DNA of 23,107 bases, taken from the NCBI GenBank assembly GCA_934481325.1, contig CAKSPL010000008.1, positions 1 through 23,107 of the forward strand. The letters run 5' to 3'. The DNA comes from an uncultured Eubacteriales bacterium. Lineage in GTDB: Bacteria; Bacillota; Clostridia; Oscillospirales; CAG-272. Position 1 is the first letter of the stretch. Each line of letters opens with the position of its first letter. Position numbers and translations under genes: made by a program. Positions 15,024 through 23,107 of this stretch are shown here, one piece after another. Under the pieces are notes generated by a model. That model saw only the letters and a list, made by a program, of their open reading frames with translations, was not told the DNA's origin and did not search any database.

Positions 15024-15060
15024 AATATTATATAGACTTTAAGAAAGGAGGAGTGGCGTT

Positions 15061-18000
15061 TTGTACCTGAAATCACTGGAAATGCAGGGCTTCAAGTCCT
15101 TCCCCGATAAAACCAAACTGACCTTTGAGCGTGGCACCACGGTAATCGTAGGGCCGAACGGGAGCGGCAAATCCAACATTTCGGATGCGATGCGTTGGGT
15201 GTTGGGTGAGGTTTCCTCCAAGAGCCTGCGCGGCACCAAAATGGAGGATGTGATTTTCGGCGGTGCTTCCAGCCGCCGGCAGATGGGCTTTGCCGAGGTT
15301 TCGGTCACCTTTGACAATACCGACCCCGCCAACCGTCTGGAATGTGAATTTGACGAAGTAACCGTAACCCGCCGGTATTACCGCGTGGGCGAGAGCGAAT
15401 ATTTTATCAACCGCCGCCCCTGCCGTCTGCGTGATATCTACGAGCTGTTTATGAACACAGGCATCGGGCGTGACGGCTATTCCATCATCGGGCAGGGGAA
15501 GATTGCGGAAATCATCTCCCGCAAATCCGAGGAACGCCGCAGTATCTTTGAGGATGCCTCCGGCATCGCAAAATACCGGCACCGCAAAACCGAAACCGAG
15601 CGCAAGCTGCAAACCACGGAGGAGAATATGACCCGCGTTTCGGATATTTTCCGGGAGGTGGAGGCGCAGGTGGCACCGCTGGAAAAAGAGGCGGAGCGCG
15701 CGAGAAAAGCAATCGAACTGCACGAGCAGAAGAAAAAGGTGGACGTTCAGCTCTGGCTTTACGATTCTGCCAAAATCGCGGCGGACATTGCCACTGCCGA
15801 AACCAACTACCGCAACACGGGCTATGATATGAAGCTGGCGGACGATGCGATTGAGGATTATAACCTTCGCAGTGCCCAGCTGTTTGAGGAGTCACAGAGC
15901 AACAAAGCGGAAGCGGCGGAGCTGTTGGATAAAATCCAGTCCCTGACCAAAGAAAACGGAGACAGAGAAGGGCAGTACAAGGTTTCCGAAACCAGGATTC
16001 TGCACCATCAGGAAAAAATAGCGGACTCCGAAAAAAGCCTGTCTGCACGGCGCGCGCGCCTTGCCGCCGAGGAGGAGGAGGGCAGCCGTCGCCTTTCCGA
16101 AAAGGAAGAATACGCCGGGAAATACGCCGCGCTGAATGCCGAGTACAACGAAATGGCGGAAAAGGCGCAGGGGCTTGCCAACCGCGCAATGGATCTGGCG
16201 GGGGAGATTGCCACGGCATTGGCGGATGTGGAGGTGCGCGAGAGTGAAGCCACCGACACCCGCGTGCAGATGCAGGTCATCGAAAACAGCAAGGTGACCG
16301 ACGGCGATAAGGACAAGAGTATGACCGAGGAAATTGCGGGCTACCGCGCGATTTCCGAGGATTTGGAGGCGCAGTGTGCCGCCAAAAAGAAGGTTGCGGA
16401 CGAGTATCAGGCGCAGATTGACGAGTGCGCCGGAAAGGTGACGCAGACCGACGAAAGGCTGACGGCACTGAATACCCGCCGCGAAAAGCTGGAAGAAGCC
16501 GTGCGTGACTGCAAAATGGACGCCGACCTTGCCCGCCAGCGTATGGATGCGTTTCGTGCGATGGAGGAGCATTTTGAAGGGTATCTCGGCAGTGTCCGCT
16601 TTGTGATGACCGCGTATGCCGGCGGGCGGATTACCGCGCGGGACGGCAGTCGGTGCGGTAAAATCTACGGTCCGCTTTCCAAGGTGATTTCGGTGGATGC
16701 CGACCACACCGCGGCGATTGAGGCGGCACTCGGCGTCAACCTTCAACATATCGTGGTAGAGGATGAAAACGTGGTCAAAGCCGCCATTCACGCCCTGAAA
16801 GAGGCGCAGGCGGGCAGAGCCACTTTCTTTCCCATTTCCTCAATGCGGGGGCAAACGCCCACCGCCGAAATGGAGGAGGCAAAGCACGGTACCGGGTATA
16901 TCGGCGTGGCGTCCGACCTTGTGGCGTGCGAGGATAAATTCCGCAATATCGTATCGTCCCTGCTTGGCAGAACCGTGGTGTTTGACAACCTGGATCACGC
17001 CACCGAGACGGCGAGACGCACCAAATATCGCGTGAAAATCGTCACGCTGGACGGGCAGATTATCAATGCGGGCGGTTCCTTTACCGGCGGCTCGGTGAAA
17101 AGCAATTCCGGGCTTCTTTCCCGTTCGGGGGAGATCAATGCCCTGAAAGAAAAGCTGAAGGACCTGACCGAGGAGTTGGAAGGCTATCAGAAGGAGCTGG
17201 GCGAGCTTGCAGGCAGTATCGAAGCACTGGAAAACGACCGCTTTGACGCGGACAGCCGCCGCCAGCTTCTCACGGCACTGCAAGGCTCCGAGAGTACGGC
17301 ACTGGCGGGCTTGCAGGCAAAGCTGGACGCCAATAACGCCCTGATTGCCAAGCTGAACGAGGATTTTGAGGCACTTTCCCGCCAGCGCGCCGGATATGAC
17401 GATGCGCTGGAACGCCTGTCACTCCGGGAAAAGGAATTGCGCCATCAGATTGCCGAAATCACGGAATTCCGCGCCGCAAAGGATGTGGAGCGCAATGCGA
17501 TTCTGGACGAAAAATCCAATTTGGAGGCGGAGATGACCGCGCGGTATATCGACATCAGTGCCGCGAAAAAGGATATCGAAACGGCGGAGCATTATATTGC
17601 CGATTCCGAAGCGCGTGCCGCCGAAATCCGGGAGGAAATCCGCACGATAGAGGAGGGCATCGTTGCCCTGAAGCAGGCGATTGCGGACGAGCGCGCCCGC
17701 CAGGAGGCAAACCGTAACACCTTTGCCGAGGGCGAGCGGGTGCTCTCGGATTTGCAGGGCCGCCACAAGCTGCTTACCGACAACGATATGACTTTTGAGC
17801 GGAAGCTGGCGGATATCAACGAAAAGCTGAAAAACAAAATGGCGGAGCGCGAAAACATTTTCCGTGCGCACACCAAAAACGAAAACCGCCTGATGGGACT
17901 TCGCGAGGAGCAGGACAAGCTGACCAACCGCTTTTACGAGGAGTACGAAATGTCCCGCAACGATGCGCTCGCGCTCGGCTATGAGCCGCTGAAACCGGAG

Positions 18001-18696
18001 GAGCGCGAGGAGGCGGCGGCGTTGCAGGTCAGTTGCCGCAACCGCCTGCGTGCCATCGGCAACGTGGACCTTGACGCGGTCAACAAATACAAAGAGGTCA
18101 AGGAGCGGTACGATTACCTTGCGGGGCAGATGGCGGATATGACCGCCGCAAGAGATGACCTGCAAAAAATCATCCGGGATCTCGAAAAAGAGATGCGAAC
18201 GGCATTTTTGGAGACGTTTAATCAGATTAACACCAATTTCAACCGCACTTTTTCGGAGCTGTTCGGCGGGGGCAGTGCGGAGCTGTCGCTCTCCGACCCC
18301 GAGGACGTGCTGACCTCCGGCATTGAAATCAAGGCGGCACCTCCCGGCAAAATCATCAAAAACCTGGTGCAACTGTCGGGTGGGGAGCAGTCGTTTATCG
18401 CGATTGCGCTGTTCTTTGCCATTTTGCAGGTCAACCCCACGCCGTTCTTTATCCTGGACGAGATTGAGGCAGCACTGGACGAGGTCAATGTGGCGCGCTT
18501 TGCCGCATACATCAAGCGTTACTCGCTGGACACCCAATTCATCCTGATTACGCATCGGCGCGGTACGATGGAGGCGGCAAACCGCCTGTACGGCGTTACG
18601 ATGCCGGAGCACGGCATTTCCAAGGTGCTGGCACTGGATGTGAAATCGGTTTCCGGCAAACAGGAAGGAGACGATTGGGATGGGATTTTTAGCTAA
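15061..18696 (+). CDS. smc: Chromosome partition protein SMC
   Basis: A 1211-residue condensin ATPase that organises and separates sister chromosomes with ScpA and ScpB. The N-terminal head has Walker A GPNGSGKS (31-38). A long coiled coil (about 170-500) leads to the hinge (about 505-665), a returning coiled coil (about 680-1040), and the C-terminal head with signature LSGGEQ (1105-1110) and Walker B FFILDE (1129-1134). Length is normal for Bacillota. It starts with TTG at 15061: AAGGAGG lies about 9 nt upstream and YLKSLEMQGFKSF follows, the conserved opening. A weak start combined with a strong ribosome site may set its level. ScpA is encoded on the left edge of the window. First gene after its own promoter. 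Confidence 0.98.
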   Translation: MYLKSLEMQGFKSFPDKTKLTFERGTTVIVGPNGSGKSNISDAMRWVLGEVSSKSLRGTKMEDVIFGGASSRRQMGFAEVSVTFDNTDPANRLECEFDEVTVTRRYYRVGESEYFINRRPCRLRDIYELFMNTGIGRDGYSIIGQGKIAEIISRKSEERRSIFEDASGIAKYRHRKTETERKLQTTEENMTRVSDIFREVEAQVAPLEKEAERARKAIELHEQKKKVDVQLWLYDSAKIAADIATAETNYRNTGYDMKLADDAIEDYNLRSAQLFEESQSNKAEAAELLDKIQSLTKENGDREGQYKVSETRILHHQEKIADSEKSLSARRARLAAEEEEGSRRLSEKEEYAGKYAALNAEYNEMAEKAQGLANRAMDLAGEIATALADVEVRESEATDTRVQMQVIENSKVTDGDKDKSMTEEIAGYRAISEDLEAQCAAKKKVADEYQAQIDECAGKVTQTDERLTALNTRREKLEEAVRDCKMDADLARQRMDAFRAMEEHFEGYLGSVRFVMTAYAGGRITARDGSRCGKIYGPLSKVISVDADHTAAIEAALGVNLQHIVVEDENVVKAAIHALKEAQAGRATFFPISSMRGQTPTAEMEEAKHGTGYIGVASDLVACEDKFRNIVSSLLGRTVVFDNLDHATETARRTKYRVKIVTLDGQIINAGGSFTGGSVKSNSGLLSRSGEINALKEKLKDLTEELEGYQKELGELAGSIEALENDRFDADSRRQLLTALQGSESTALAGLQAKLDANNALIAKLNEDFEALSRQRAGYDDALERLSLREKELRHQIAEITEFRAAKDVERNAILDEKSNLEAEMTARYIDISAAKKDIETAEHYIADSEARAAEIREEIRTIEEGIVALKQAIADERARQEANRNTFAEGERVLSDLQGRHKLLTDNDMTFERKLADINEKLKNKMAERENIFRAHTKNENRLMGLREEQDKLTNRFYEEYEMSRNDALALGYEPLKPEEREEAAALQVSCRNRLRAIGNVDLDAVNKYKEVKERYDYLAGQMADMTAARDDLQKIIRDLEKEMRTAFLETFNQINTNFNRTFSELFGGGSAELSLSDPEDVLTSGIEIKAAPPGKIIKNLVQLSGGEQSFIAIALFFAILQVNPTPFFILDEIEAALDEVNVARFAAYIKRYSLDTQFILITHRRGTMEAANRLYGVTMPEHGISKVLALDVKSVSGKQEGDDWDGIFS

Positions 18697-19600
18697 ACTG
18701 CGTGAGGGGCTTTCCAAAACAAAGCGGGCGATTTTCGGAAAGATTGACGCCTTGCTCAAACATTTCGTCAAGGTGGACGAAGACCTGCTTGACGAGCTGG
18801 AGGAGCTGTTGATTACCTCGGACGTGGGCGTTTCCGCCACCGAAGAGATTCTGGATCGCCTGCGCGAGGAAATCAAAGAGGGGCGATTGAAAGAGCCGGA
18901 GCAGATCAAGGGCGTGCTCCGCGGTATTTTGCAGGAAATGATCGGAGAGGGGGAGCCGCTGCATCTGGACACCGTTCCGTCCGTGATATTGGTGATCGGG
19001 GTCAACGGCGCGGGCAAAACCACTTCGATCGGCAAAATTTCCAACCGGCTGAAAAAGGCGCACAAAAAAGTGGTGGTTGCCGCGGCAGACACCTTCCGCG
19101 CCGCCGCAATCGATCAGCTTGCCGTGTGGTGCGAGCGGTCGGGTGCGGAGCTGGTCAAACAGCAGGAGGGAGCCGACCCTGCCGCCGTGGTGTATGACGC
19201 CATCCAGTATACCAAGAAAAAAGGCGCGGATGTGCTGATTATCGATACGGCGGGGCGGTTGCACAACAAAAAGAACCTGATGGACGAGCTGGCAAAGATC
19301 AATCGCGTCATCGGGCGGGAATTACCCGACGCCGCGCGGGAAAACCTGCTGGTGCTGGACGCTACAACCGGGCAGAACGCGATTTTGCAGGCAAAGGAAT
19401 TCAGCCGCGCCGCCGAGATTACGGGGTTGGTGCTCAACAAATTAGACGGCACCGCCAAGGGCGGCATCGTGCTTTCCATCCGCAAGGAGTTGGGGCTGCC
19501 GGTGAAGTTTGTGGGCGTTGGCGAGAAAATCGACGATATGCAGGAGTTTGACGCGGCGGAATTTGTGGAAGCACTCTTTTCCGAGGATGAGGAAAAATGA
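18680..19600 (+). CDS. ftsY: Signal recognition particle receptor FtsY
   Basis: A 306-residue SRP GTPase that docks ribosome-SRP complexes at the membrane for co-translational insertion. A short N domain (about 1-95) is followed by the G domain: GVNGAGKTT (107-115), DTFRAAA (137-143), DTAGR (189-193), TTGQNA (229-234) and NKLDGTAKGG (253-262), then VGVGEKIDDMQEF (278-290). It lacks the long acidic A domain of E. coli FtsY, as in most Gram-positive forms. It is a receptor rather than Ffh, because no methionine-rich M domain follows. It overlaps the end of smc by 17 nt, with AAGGAG inside smc; smc-ftsY is a classical pair. Confidence 0.97.
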   Translation: MGFLAKLREGLSKTKRAIFGKIDALLKHFVKVDEDLLDELEELLITSDVGVSATEEILDRLREEIKEGRLKEPEQIKGVLRGILQEMIGEGEPLHLDTVPSVILVIGVNGAGKTTSIGKISNRLKKAHKKVVVAAADTFRAAAIDQLAVWCERSGAELVKQQEGADPAAVVYDAIQYTKKKGADVLIIDTAGRLHNKKNLMDELAKINRVIGRELPDAARENLLVLDATTGQNAILQAKEFSRAAEITGLVLNKLDGTAKGGIVLSIRKELGLPVKFVGVGEKIDDMQEFDAAEFVEALFSEDEEK

Positions 19601-20220
19601 AAAAATACGTGATTGTGCTGGCATCCCGCAACCAAAACAAGGTGCGGGAGCTGGAAGCACTGCTTTGCGCCGAGCTTGGCGATGTGATTGAGCTCCGCTC
19701 CCTGGACGATGTGGGCATTACCGGGGAGATTGAGGAAAACGGACAGACCTTTGCCGAAAACGCAATGATTAAGGCAGAGGCGGCGGTAGCCTCCGGGTTT
19801 ATGGGACTGGGGGACGACTCCGGGCTGGTGGTGCCTGCCCTGAATATGGAGCCGGGCGTGTATTCCGCCCGCTATGCGGGGGAGCACGGCAACGATGCGG
19901 CAAATAACGCATTGCTCTTAAAAAACCTGCAAGGGAAAGCCGATCGCACAGCGGCGTTCATCTGCTCACTGGCACTGGCTTTTCCGGACGGGAGCGCACC
20001 CATCCGTGCCAACGGCGCGGTGGAGGGCGAGATTCTCTGCGCACCGCGCGGGGAAAACGGCTTCGGATACGATCCGCTGTTCTGGGTAGACCCGATGGGC
20101 AAGACGATGGCGGAAATGACCCCGGAGGAAAAAAACGAAATCAGCCATCGCGGTGCCGCCGTGCGGCAGTTTGCAAAAAAATTTGCCCGCAGGATGGGGC
20201 TTGTCGAGGATGACGGCTGA
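19597..20220 (+). CDS. rdgB: XTP/dITP diphosphatase (RdgB/HAM1 family)
   Basis: A 207-residue house-cleaning enzyme that hydrolyses non-canonical purine triphosphates (XTP, dITP, ITP) to monophosphate and pyrophosphate, keeping them out of DNA and RNA. Family motifs: SRNQNK (10-15) for the triphosphate, FAENAMIKA (52-60), DDSGL (73-77) with the catalytic acid, GFGYDPLF (155-162) for the base, and SHR (183-185). Length is normal. The start ATG overlaps the ftsY stop by 4 nt (ATGA), so the two are probably coupled. YhbY follows after 10 nt. Confidence 0.96.
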   Translation: MKKYVIVLASRNQNKVRELEALLCAELGDVIELRSLDDVGITGEIEENGQTFAENAMIKAEAAVASGFMGLGDDSGLVVPALNMEPGVYSARYAGEHGNDAANNALLLKNLQGKADRTAAFICSLALAFPDGSAPIRANGAVEGEILCAPRGENGFGYDPLFWVDPMGKTMAEMTPEEKNEISHRGAAVRQFAKKFARRMGLVEDDG

Positions 20221-20230
20221 AAGGAGAACG

Positions 20231-20521
20231 ATGTTAAACAGCAAACAACGCGCGCAACTCCGCGCGCTTGCCTCCAAGGAAGATACCATTATGCAGATTG
20301 GCAAAAACGGCTTGCCGGATACGCTGATTGCCACGGTCAACGACGCGCTGGAAGCAAGGGAACTGATCAAACTGAAAGTATTGGAAACGTGCGGGTTTTC
20401 GGTGCGTGACGCGGCGGAAGAGCTGGCGGCGGCGTGCCATGCCGAGGTGGTGGCGACCATCGGTACCAAACTGATTCTGTACCGTGAGTCCGCCACCAAA
20501 AAGAAGATCGAGTTATGCTGA
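20231..20521 (+). CDS. yhbY: YhbY-type RNA-binding protein (CRM domain)
   Basis: A 96-residue single CRS1-YhbY (CRM) domain protein; the family associates with pre-50S ribosomal particles. The GKxG-type loop is QIGKNGL (22-28), followed by EARELIKLKVL (41-51) and the last strand IGTKLILYRES (77-87). It starts at the ATG at 20231 with AAGGAG 4 nt upstream, a tight spacing; longer in-frame reading would run back into rdgB without support. It overlaps nadD by 7 nt. The yhbY-nadD-yqeK-rsfS order is classical in Bacillota, and supports a role in ribosome assembly. Confidence 0.93.
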   Translation: MLNSKQRAQLRALASKEDTIMQIGKNGLPDTLIATVNDALEARELIKLKVLETCGFSVRDAAEELAAACHAEVVATIGTKLILYRESATKKKIELC

Positions 20522-21135
20522 ACGGGCAGATGCGCATCGGAATCTACGGCGGCACGTTTGCCCCCCCGCACGAGGGGCATATCGCGGCGGCAAAGGAATT
20601 TTTGCGGCAGATGCAGTTGGATCTTCTGTATATCATTCCGGCGGCAATTCCGCCTCATAAGCGGATTGACGCGGCGGATGACCCGGAGCGGCGGCTTGAA
20701 ATGTGCCGTTTGGCGTTTGCCGGCATCCGCGGGGTGCTGGTCAGCGATATGGAAATTGCACGGGGCGGCAAAAGCTATACCGTGGATACCCTGCGCGCAC
20801 TCACCGCGCCTGACCGGCGGCTCTTTTTGCTGATGGGAACCGATATGATGCTGACGCTGGATGAGTGGCGGGAGCCGGAGGAGATTTTTCGCCTTTGTTA
20901 CCCGGTGTATATCCGGCGGGAGGAGGACCCCGCCAACGACGCGCGGATTGTGGAAAAAAACAACCTTTATCTGCAAAAATACGGAAAAATCGTGCGCAAA
21001 TTGCCGGCTGACGTGATTGAAATTTCCTCCACCGAGATCCGGCGGCGCGCGGCGGCGGGGGAGTCGCTTTCCGGCGTGGTGCCGGGCGCGGTGGAGGCCT
21101 ATATCCGGGAGAATCATCTGTATGGCGCAAAATGA
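20515..21135 (+). CDS. nadD: Nicotinate-nucleotide adenylyltransferase
   Basis: A 206-residue cytosolic enzyme that joins ATP and nicotinate mononucleotide to form deamido-NAD, an essential NAD step. The nucleotidyltransferase motif is GGTFAPPHEGH (12-22, usual form GG.F.P.H.GH, both histidines kept). IPAAIPPHK (41-49) and LLMGTDMM (105-112) line the substrate site, and ISSTEIRRR (170-178) is the second phosphate-binding motif. The start is uncertain: the ATG at 20515 overlaps the yhbY stop by 7 nt but has a poor ribosome site, and the ATG at 20530 would trim five residues to MRIGIYGG. Translational coupling to yhbY makes the first plausible. Confidence 0.95.
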   Translation: MLNGQMRIGIYGGTFAPPHEGHIAAAKEFLRQMQLDLLYIIPAAIPPHKRIDAADDPERRLEMCRLAFAGIRGVLVSDMEIARGGKSYTVDTLRALTAPDRRLFLLMGTDMMLTLDEWREPEEIFRLCYPVYIRREEDPANDARIVEKNNLYLQKYGKIVRKLPADVIEISSTEIRRRAAAGESLSGVVPGAVEAYIRENHLYGAK

Positions 21136-21790
21136 GGATGTGAAGCGGTTTGATTTCGGCGCACCTGCACGCGCGGCATTGGAGGCGGAGGTAAAAAAAC
21201 GCCTTTCGCCCCGCCGATTTGCGCATACCAAGGGCGTGGAGGAAACCGCCGCAACGATGGCGGCGTTGTACTGCCCCGAAAAAGAAGGGCTGCTCCGCGC
21301 GGCGGCACTGTTGCACGACGTGACAAAGGAACTGCCGCCGGAGGTGCAAACGGAAATTCTTTCCCGCCACGGGGTGGTTCTTCGGGCGGACGAAGCGGTG
21401 GCACCCGAGGTGTTGCACGGAATCACGGCGGCACTGATCATTCCGGAGGAATTTCCCGCGTTTGCCGCGCCGGAGCTGATTTCGGCAGTGCGTTGGCACA
21501 CCACGGGCTGTGCCGGGATGACCCTGACGGATGCGATTGTCTGCCTTGCCGATACGATTGAACCGGGGCGCACCTACCCTGCCTGTGTGGCACTCCGGAG
21601 CCGCTTTTTCGGCGCACACCCGGAAACGGCGGAGCCTTGGGCGCGTGCCAAGCTGTTGGCGGCGGTGTTGCTGGCTTCCCTGGAAGGAACGTTGAATTTC
21701 CTGAAAGAGCAGGGAAAGTCCGTGTCGCTTGATACGGAAAAAACCGTGAATTGGCTGAAAAAAGAAAATAATCCTTTTTGGGGGAACTGA
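21122..21790 (+). CDS. yqeK: HD-domain phosphohydrolase YqeK (diadenosine tetraphosphatase type)
   Basis: A 222-residue HD-superfamily metalloenzyme. The family has been shown to cleave diadenosine tetraphosphate symmetrically to two ADP. Metal-binding residues in order: His35 in RRFAHTKGV, His65-Asp66 in LLHDVTKE, His99 in VLHGI, His126 in RWHTTG, and Asp144 in LADTIEPGR. The last is the usual YqeK signature. I start it at the ATG at 21122, overlapping nadD by 14 nt, with GGGAG about 10 nt upstream. Beginning earlier would only add nadD-overlapping residues. Pairing with nadD is typical; the residues after about 195 are a short charged tail. Confidence 0.93.
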   Translation: MAQNEDVKRFDFGAPARAALEAEVKKRLSPRRFAHTKGVEETAATMAALYCPEKEGLLRAAALLHDVTKELPPEVQTEILSRHGVVLRADEAVAPEVLHGITAALIIPEEFPAFAAPELISAVRWHTTGCAGMTLTDAIVCLADTIEPGRTYPACVALRSRFFGAHPETAEPWARAKLLAAVLLASLEGTLNFLKEQGKSVSLDTEKTVNWLKKENNPFWGN

Positions 21791-21791
21791 T

Positions 21792-22190
21792 ATGGAACTT
21801 GATTTTGAACACTGGGCGGAACTGCCGAGCCTTGCCGAGGCAGACGCCAAAACCCTTGCCGAAACCGCAAGAGATATTCTGGATGCCAAAAAAGCGCGGG
21901 ACATTGCCGTGCTTGCCGTGGCAGACCGGAGCGATATTACCGATTATTTAGTGCTTGCCAGTGCCACCTCCGCCACGCACGCCAAGGCACTTGCCGGGGA
22001 ATTGACCTATCGGTTGGGTCAGCGGGGCGTGCCGTGCCTCCATGAGGACGGGCGCGATGCCAGAAACTGGCAGGTGGTGGATTTCGGCACGGTGATGGTG
22101 CATATTTTTGACCGCGAGACGCGGGCATTTTATAATCTGGACAAGCTGTATAAGAGTGCCGCAGAACCGATCGACGGCACGGAGAAGTGA
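21792..22190 (+). CDS. rsfS: Ribosome silencing factor RsfS
   Basis: A 132-residue protein of the RsfS/Iojap/DUF143 family, which binds L14 on the 50S subunit and blocks subunit joining when nutrients are low. The conserved pattern is visible: ARDIAVLAVADRSDITDYLVLASATS (35-60), HEDGRDARNWQVVDFGTVMVHIF (84-106) and the closing YNLDKLY (114-120). An N-terminal stretch of about 15 residues precedes the usual start of the domain. The ATG lies 2 nt after the yqeK stop with GGGGGAA upstream, so the two are closely coupled. A LytR/CpsA/Psr gene often found between yqeK and rsfS is missing here. Confidence 0.95.
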   Translation: MELDFEHWAELPSLAEADAKTLAETARDILDAKKARDIAVLAVADRSDITDYLVLASATSATHAKALAGELTYRLGQRGVPCLHEDGRDARNWQVVDFGTVMVHIFDRETRAFYNLDKLYKSAAEPIDGTEK

Positions 22191-22198
22191 GGAACAAT

Positions 22199-23107
22199 AT
22201 GAAATACAATTTTGCCGAAATCGAAAAAAAGTGGCAGGAAAAGTGGGAAACGGCGAAGATTTTCCACGCAGAGGATCATTCCGATAAAAAGAAGTTTTAC
22301 GGGCTGGTGGAGTTTCCGTACCCCTCGGGTGCCGGAATGCACGTAGGGCATATCAAGGCGTATTCGGGGTTGGAGGTCATCAGCCGCAAACGCCGGATGG
22401 AGGGGTATAACGTCCTTTTTCCCATCGGGTTTGACGCATTCGGACTGCCGACCGAGAACTATGCCATCAAAACCGGCATCCACCCGCGGCAGGTGACCGA
22501 CCGCAACATTGCGCGGTTTACCGAGCAGCTGAAGCGCGTGGGGTTCTCCTTTGACTGGGATCGCGTGATTGACACCACCGAGGAAAAATACTACCGCTGG
22601 ACGCAGTGGATTTTCCTGAAAATGTTTGAAAACGGACTGGTGTTCCGCGATACGGCACTGGTCAATTACTGCCCCTCCTGCAAGGTGGTGCTTTCCAACG
22701 AGGATTCGCAGGGCGGGAAGTGCGATATCTGCAAAAGCGATGTGATTCAGAAATCCAAGGATGTGTGGTATCTGCGCATTACCGCCTATGCCGACCGCCT
22801 GCTCAAAGGGCTTGAAACGGTGGATTACCCCGCCAATATCAAGCAGCAGCAGGTCAACTGGATCGGCAAGAGTACCGGCGCGTTTGTCAACTTCAAGCTC
22901 TCCGGCACCGAGGATACACTCCGCATTTACACCACCCGCCCGGACACGCTTTTCGGCGTTACCTTTATGGTAATTGCGCCGGAGCATCCGGTGCTGGAAA
23001 AATACCGCGCCCGACTGAGCAATGCCGAAGAGCTGGACGCTTACCGCGCGGACGGCTATACGGATCTGTATTACCTCGCTACATCGATCAGCGATGGCCC
23101 AGAGGAG
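22199..23107 (+). CDS. leuS: Leucyl-tRNA synthetase (N-terminal part)
   Basis: The first 303 residues of a class I synthetase that charges tRNA-Leu; the frame is open to the window's right edge. The HIGH-type signature is HVGH (48-51) in YPSGAGMHVGH, followed by GFDAFGLPTENYAI (77-90). Cysteine pairs at 158/161 and 175/178 form a zinc site in the first insertion. The editing (CP1) domain begins near 225 and shows TTRPDT (245-250). GAGG lies 8 nt before the ATG at 22199, and 8 nt separate it from rsfS. From residue 285 (position 23051) the sequence no longer looks like LeuRS, where I expected the KSDFER-type block; codons there also differ. No T-box leader is present, so expression depends on the operon. 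Confidence 0.95.
   Translation, partial: MKYNFAEIEKKWQEKWETAKIFHAEDHSDKKKFYGLVEFPYPSGAGMHVGHIKAYSGLEVISRKRRMEGYNVLFPIGFDAFGLPTENYAIKTGIHPRQVTDRNIARFTEQLKRVGFSFDWDRVIDTTEEKYYRWTQWIFLKMFENGLVFRDTALVNYCPSCKVVLSNEDSQGGKCDICKSDVIQKSKDVWYLRITAYADRLLKGLETVDYPANIKQQQVNWIGKSTGAFVNFKLSGTEDTLRIYTTRPDTLFGVTFMVIAPEHPVLEKYRARLSNAEELDAYRADGYTDLYYLATSISDGPEE

Larger units (their letters stand above)
14657..15060. other. Palindrome-rich gap between rnc and smc
   Basis: No supportable gene lies in these 404 nt. They hold the rnc terminator (14711-14738), an 11-bp GC hairpin (14762-14791), a smaller hairpin, CACCGC (14821-14826) with GCGGTG (14834-14839), a long compound palindrome (14899-14961), the smc promoter (14995-15023) and its ribosome site. 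Frames that cross it translate to low-complexity Arg/Pro/Ala text with no ribosome sites. The look is that of composite intergenic repeats. Confidence 0.7.

Noticed and set aside
14607..15035. A 142-codon plus-strand frame in the rnc-smc gap
   Set aside because: It starts within rnc, runs through a terminator and palindromes, and lacks a ribosome site. This looks like translated repeat DNA.
17419..19092. A 557-codon minus-strand frame opposite smc and ftsY
   Set aside because: It is a compositional shadow of two well-identified genes, with low-complexity Ser/Arg text and no motif.
1..23107. CRISPR arrays, tRNA or rRNA genes, insertion sequences, toxin-antitoxin or defence genes
   Set aside because: I looked for direct repeat arrays, cloverleaf signatures, transposase motifs and small paired genes on both strands, and found none. 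The content is ordinary core-genome housekeeping.

Overview
The window reads as a chromosomal segment of a GC-rich Bacillota, class Clostridia. An Oscillospirales-like lineage is my best guess, from gene order and protein flavour, but order and family are not proven. Genes are tightly packed, many overlap by a few bases, Shine-Dalgarno sites are of the AGGAGG type, and promoters match the vegetative sigma factor. Both ends cut through genes (scpA on the left, leuS on the right). I see no tRNA, rRNA, CRISPR array, insertion sequence or phage gene.

Layout. A leftward operon (positions 5282 down to 1) runs lon - engB - lysA - M50 site-2-type protease - scpA (partial). It diverges from a rightward run across a 563-nt regulatory region (5283-5845). 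That region holds a weak leftward promoter for lon, two rightward promoters, and a leader with a terminator-like hairpin ahead of infC. Rightward, infC - rpmI - rplT form the classical IF3/L35/L20 operon, closed by a strong terminator at 7013-7041. Next come a SpoU/TrmH rRNA methyltransferase, dprA, topA, trmFO, plsX and rnc, mostly overlapping or tens of bases apart. A 404-nt gap (14657-15060) holds a strong terminator, several long hairpins and a promoter. From there run smc - ftsY - rdgB - yhbY - nadD - yqeK - rsfS - leuS (partial).

How the genes work together. Much of the content serves ribosome assembly and translation: EngB, IF3, L35, L20, the TrmH-family methyltransferase, TrmFO, RNase III, YhbY, RsfS and LeuRS. 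A second theme is chromosome handling: ScpA and SMC (partners in condensin, at opposite ends of the window), TopA and DprA. The rest is envelope and metabolic housekeeping: PlsX, FtsY, NadD, RdgB, YqeK, LysA and Lon.

I did not find a convincing new multi-gene system. The best second-look items are non-coding or structural: the AUU-started infC with its probable attenuator and tandem promoters, the palindrome-rich block between rnc and smc, an AT-rich promoter/hairpin patch inside the TrmH gene, and a right-hand end where leuS appears to lose its family sequence.
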